Source: RYN-122 sp963761655 (GTDB lineage: Bacteria; Actinomycetota; Actinomycetes; Mycobacteriales; SCTD01). From it: 64,000 nt of DNA. Positions 61,430 through 64,000 of the stretch are shown one piece after another (within the stretch, counting starts at the first letter, position 1; every line of letters begins with the position of its first letter). Under the pieces are notes generated by a model. It did no database searches. It worked only from the letters and a program-made list of their open reading frames with translations, and was not told where the DNA came from. Both the position numbers and the translations under genes were made by a program. The stretch spans positions 248,001-312,000 of the forward strand of contig CAVXHI010000003.1 in NCBI GenBank assembly GCA_963761655.1. The letters are read 5' to 3'.

Positions 61430-63439
61430 GTGGCTGAGCTCACCCCCGTCCAGCGCGAGGTCCTGCGCGCCCTCGTCGACACCGCTGTCCCGGCGCTGCC
61501 CCCGCCGGACGGCGAGGACGACCCGCACGGCTTCTGGGCCACCCCGGGCTCCGCCGTCGGTGCCGACGCCGGGCTCGAGCTGTTCCTGTCGCAGCTCACC
61601 GAGGTCGACCAGGCGGGCATCGCCCAGCTCCTCGACGGCCTCGCGATGCTGGGGTTCCAGCACCAGGGGCGCAACACCCGCGAGGGCATGCTCGGCACCC
61701 TGATGGCGATGGCCCCCGAGGCCCTCATCGCGGTGTCGACCCTGCGCGGAGCCTCCTGCCTGCTCGCCCACTCCATCCCGGACGAGACCGGCCAGAACCC
61801 GTTCTGGAAGCAGTACGGGTACCCCGGCCCCCAGTTCGCGCCGTCCACGGCCGAGCCGTACATCACCTGCCACGTCCCCGCCGACGGCGAGGTGATCGAG
61901 GCCGACGTCGTCGTCGTGGGCTCCGGCGCGGGTGGCGGCACGATCGCCGGCGTCCTCGCCGCGCAGGGCAAGAAGGTCGTCGTCCTCGAGGCCGGCGGCG
62001 CGACGAGCGAGCGCGACTACCGCCAGCTCGAGATCGAGGCCAGCGCCACGATGATGTACCGCGCCGGGCTGTCCGTGAGCGCCGACGGCAACATCGGCCT
62101 GCTCGCCGGCGCCACCCTCGGCGGCGGCACCACCGTCAACTGGCACAACTGCGTGAAGCCCTCCGACGCCGTCCGCGCGGAGTGGGCGCAGGAGCACGGG
62201 CTCGAGGGCCTCGACACCCCCGAGTTCGACCGCCACCTCGAGGCCGTCCTGACGCGCATGAGCGCCACCGACGCGTGCTCGGACTACAACGGCCCGCACC
62301 AGCGGATGGCCGAGGGCGCCGAGGCGCTGGGCTGGTCGATGCACCGCGCCGTCCGCAACGTCGACGAGGCCACCTACGACGCCGCGGCCGCCGGCTACAC
62401 GCAGTTCGGCGACCCGAGCGGCAGCAAGCGCGGCACCCTCACCACCTACCTGCGCGACGTCTTCGACAACGGCGGCGTGATCATGGCCAACACCAGGGCC
62501 GACCAGGTCTGCGTCGAGAACGGCACCGCCTGCGGCATCGCCGGCACGTACACCGACCCCGCCACCGGCCAGACGCGCCGGGTGCAGGTCCGCGCCGCCG
62601 ACGTCGTCCTGGCGTGCGGCGCGCTCGAGACGCCCGCCCTGCTGCTGCGCTCCGCGATCGGCGGCCCGGCAGCCGGCAAGAACCTGTACCTGCACCCGAG
62701 CGCCGGCATCTTCGGGGTGTACGAGGAGGACCAGAAGGCGTGGTGGGGCCCGCCGCAGGCCGGCGTCATGGACGAGTTCCGCGACCGCGGCGACGGCTAC
62801 GGGATCCTCGTCGAGGGCTCGCAGTGGTACTCCGGCGTCTTCGCCTTCCAGCTCGCCCGCCGCGACGGCAAGCAGGCCAAGGAGGCCATGAGCAAGCTCG
62901 GCCGCATGGCCGACTTCCTGTTCATCATCCGCGACCACACCGGCGGCGAGGTGACGATCGACGAGCACGGCGAGGCCGTGCACACCTACGCGCTCACCGA
63001 CCCGCGCGACGTCGACAACTACCGCTTCGGCCTGCGGGCCATGGCCCGGCTGCACGCCGCAGCGGGCGCCGAGGAGATGTGGTTCGGCACGACGCCGCGC
63101 GTCTGGAGGAAGGGCGACGACGTCGAGGCCTGGTGCGACGAGCTCGACCAGATGCACATCGGCGCAGGCGGGCTGTTCATGGGCTCGGCGCACCAGATGG
63201 GCAGCGCCCGCATGGGCACCGACCCCGCGACCTCGGTCGCCAAGCCGAACGGTGAGCTGCACGACGTCGCCCGGGTCTGGATCGGCGACACGTCCGCCTT
63301 CCCGACGCCGTCCGGCGCCAACCCGATGCTGACCTGCATGGCCCTCGCGCACCGGACGGCGGAGTTCATCGGCTCGCGGGACGAGGCGGCGATCCCCGCC
63401 TCGGCCGAGCAGGCCCTCGACGCGGCGCCCGCAGCATGA
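61430..63439 (+). CDS. GMC-family (choline/cholesterol-oxidase-like) oxidoreductase
   Basis: This 669-residue flavoprotein probably oxidises an alcohol to an aldehyde. A helical N-terminal extension (about 1-145) precedes the FAD fold (VVVVGSGAGGGTIAGVLAAQGKKVVVLEAGG, quoted by GSGAGGGTIAGVLA, about 165), GATLGGGTTVNWHN, CGALETPALLL, and the C-terminal GSAHQMGSARMGTDP with GANPMLTCMALAHR. This layout resembles long-chain fatty alcohol oxidases. GTG at 61430 follows GAAGGG. ATGA overlap couples it to the aldehyde dehydrogenase, forming an alcohol-to-acid route. Confidence 0.9.
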   Translation: MAELTPVQREVLRALVDTAVPALPPPDGEDDPHGFWATPGSAVGADAGLELFLSQLTEVDQAGIAQLLDGLAMLGFQHQGRNTREGMLGTLMAMAPEALIAVSTLRGASCLLAHSIPDETGQNPFWKQYGYPGPQFAPSTAEPYITCHVPADGEVIEADVVVVGSGAGGGTIAGVLAAQGKKVVVLEAGGATSERDYRQLEIEASATMMYRAGLSVSADGNIGLLAGATLGGGTTVNWHNCVKPSDAVRAEWAQEHGLEGLDTPEFDRHLEAVLTRMSATDACSDYNGPHQRMAEGAEALGWSMHRAVRNVDEATYDAAAAGYTQFGDPSGSKRGTLTTYLRDVFDNGGVIMANTRADQVCVENGTACGIAGTYTDPATGQTRRVQVRAADVVLACGALETPALLLRSAIGGPAAGKNLYLHPSAGIFGVYEEDQKAWWGPPQAGVMDEFRDRGDGYGILVEGSQWYSGVFAFQLARRDGKQAKEAMSKLGRMADFLFIIRDHTGGEVTIDEHGEAVHTYALTDPRDVDNYRFGLRAMARLHAAAGAEEMWFGTTPRVWRKGDDVEAWCDELDQMHIGAGGLFMGSAHQMGSARMGTDPATSVAKPNGELHDVARVWIGDTSAFPTPSGANPMLTCMALAHRTAEFIGSRDEAAIPASAEQALDAAPAA

Positions 63440-64000
63440 ACCACACCCGGGACACGATCTACGTCGACGGCGCCTGGACCCCCTCCACCGGGACCGGCAC
63501 CCTCGAGGTCACGAACCCCTACACCGAGCAGGTCATCGGCACGGTGCCCGACGGCACCGCCGAGGACGTCGACAAGGCCGCCCGGGCCGCCAGGGCCGCC
63601 TTCCCGGCCTGGGCCGCCACCTCGCGCGAGGACCGCGTCAAGTGGTGCACCCGGATCGCCGAGGGGCTCAAGGCGCGGGCCCAGGAGATCGCCCTGGCTG
63701 CCTCCACCGAGATGGGCGCGCCCTGGCAGATCGCCGTCATGGTGCAGGCCGGCCTGCCGGTCATCGACTTCGCCTCCATCGAGGACCACGTCGACGACGT
63801 CGAGTGGGAGCGCCGGACCGGCAACTCGCTGCTCGTCCGCCAGCCGGTCGGCGTGGTCGGGGCGATCACGCCCTGGAACTACCCGCTGCACCAGATCGCG
63901 GCCAAGGTGGCGCCCGCCCTCGCGGCCGGCTGCACCGTGGTGCTCAAGCCGTCCGAGCTCGTGCCCGGCGTCGCGTACCTCCTGGCGGAGGTGATCCACG
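63436..64000 (+). CDS. Aldehyde dehydrogenase (5' part)
   Basis: About 188 N-terminal residues of an NAD(P)-dependent aldehyde dehydrogenase; the gene runs off the window end. NPYTEQVIGTVPDGTAEDVD, PWQIAVMVQAG, GVVGAITPWNYPLHQ, and ALAAGCTVVLKPSELVP (cofactor-binding lysine) are visible. The catalytic Cys and Glu lie beyond the window. ATG at 63436 overlaps the GMC stop (ATGA). Together they convert an alcohol to its acid. Confidence 0.92.
   Translation, partial: MNHTRDTIYVDGAWTPSTGTGTLEVTNPYTEQVIGTVPDGTAEDVDKAARAARAAFPAWAATSREDRVKWCTRIAEGLKARAQEIALAASTEMGAPWQIAVMVQAGLPVIDFASIEDHVDDVEWERRTGNSLLVRQPVGVVGAITPWNYPLHQIAAKVAPALAAGCTVVLKPSELVPGVAYLLAEVIH

Overview
The window is a stretch of very GC-rich (roughly 70-75% by eye) actinobacterial chromosome. 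It is densely packed with genes, GTG starts and 4-base stop/start overlaps are common, and several gene strings follow the order known from Mycobacterium and Streptomyces. Examples are tRNA-Gln-glmU-prs-rplY-pth-mfd, metG-tatD-rpf-rsmA-ispE-abcF, divergent rsmI/pmt, and galU-moeA-moaC-mog-rimJ-membrane protein. Genus cannot be fixed from the sequence alone. No phage, plasmid, insertion sequence or CRISPR array was seen.

Layout. 1-5913 (minus): 5' part of mfd, then pth, rplY, prs, glmU and tRNA-Gln. 5967-13400: an HTH protein with a homing-endonuclease-like tail, an anti-sigma ATPase, a fatty-acid desaturase behind two tandem palindromes, a TetR regulator, a three-subunit molybdenum aldehyde oxidoreductase (paoABC-like, large subunit frameshifted), and a DUF4234 protein. 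13397-22814 (minus): ABC-F ATPase, ispE, rsmA, an Rpf-type muralytic factor, tatD, metG (frameshifted), a GAF-EAL protein and rsmI. 22838-25040: protein mannosyltransferase, rifamycin ADP-ribosyltransferase, tRNA-Ala. 25058-31408 (minus): galU, gephyrin-like moeA (three frameshifts), moaC, mog, rimJ-like acetyltransferase, a SepX/GlpR-like membrane protein, and a HAMP-GAF-GGDEF cyclase. 31488-40963 (mainly plus): a hemerythrin-esterase fusion with a zinc alcohol dehydrogenase, EamA transporter, DUF4956 plus VTC-domain pair, fmdB behind a CIRCE-like operator, MTA phosphorylase, SAF protein, an AGPS-like FAD oxidase, and mscL. 40964-54822: ECF sigma factor and probable membrane partner, tRNA-Arg, photolyase, a repeat-bearing secreted protein, udgX, MFS exporter, pdxH, citrate synthase, serC, a ParB-like protein and a DUF222-HNH endonuclease. 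55204-57114: a thioredoxin-domain protein followed by a UGSC-family selenoprotein. 57117-64000: MFS-MarR pair, purine permease, DUF2530, TetR, GMC oxidoreductase and the start of an aldehyde dehydrogenase.

Main points. The strongest unusual signal is the UGSC gene at 56605-57114. An in-frame TGA at codon 91 sits exactly at the selenocysteine position of the U-G-S-C motif, coding continues on both sides, and a perfect hairpin of the right size and spacing for a bacterial SECIS follows it. Eight apparent frame breaks (large aldehyde oxidoreductase subunit, metG, moeA three times, the start of moaC, the sigma-factor partner and the thioredoxin-domain gene) each need only a small indel to repair. 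Because metG is normally essential, they are better read as draft-assembly indels than as real pseudogenes. Regulatory sites visible by eye include a CIRCE-like element before fmdB, two TACGG-N2-CCGTA palindromes before the desaturase, three 10-bp tandem repeats before the ECF sigma gene, and strong GC-rich hairpin terminators.
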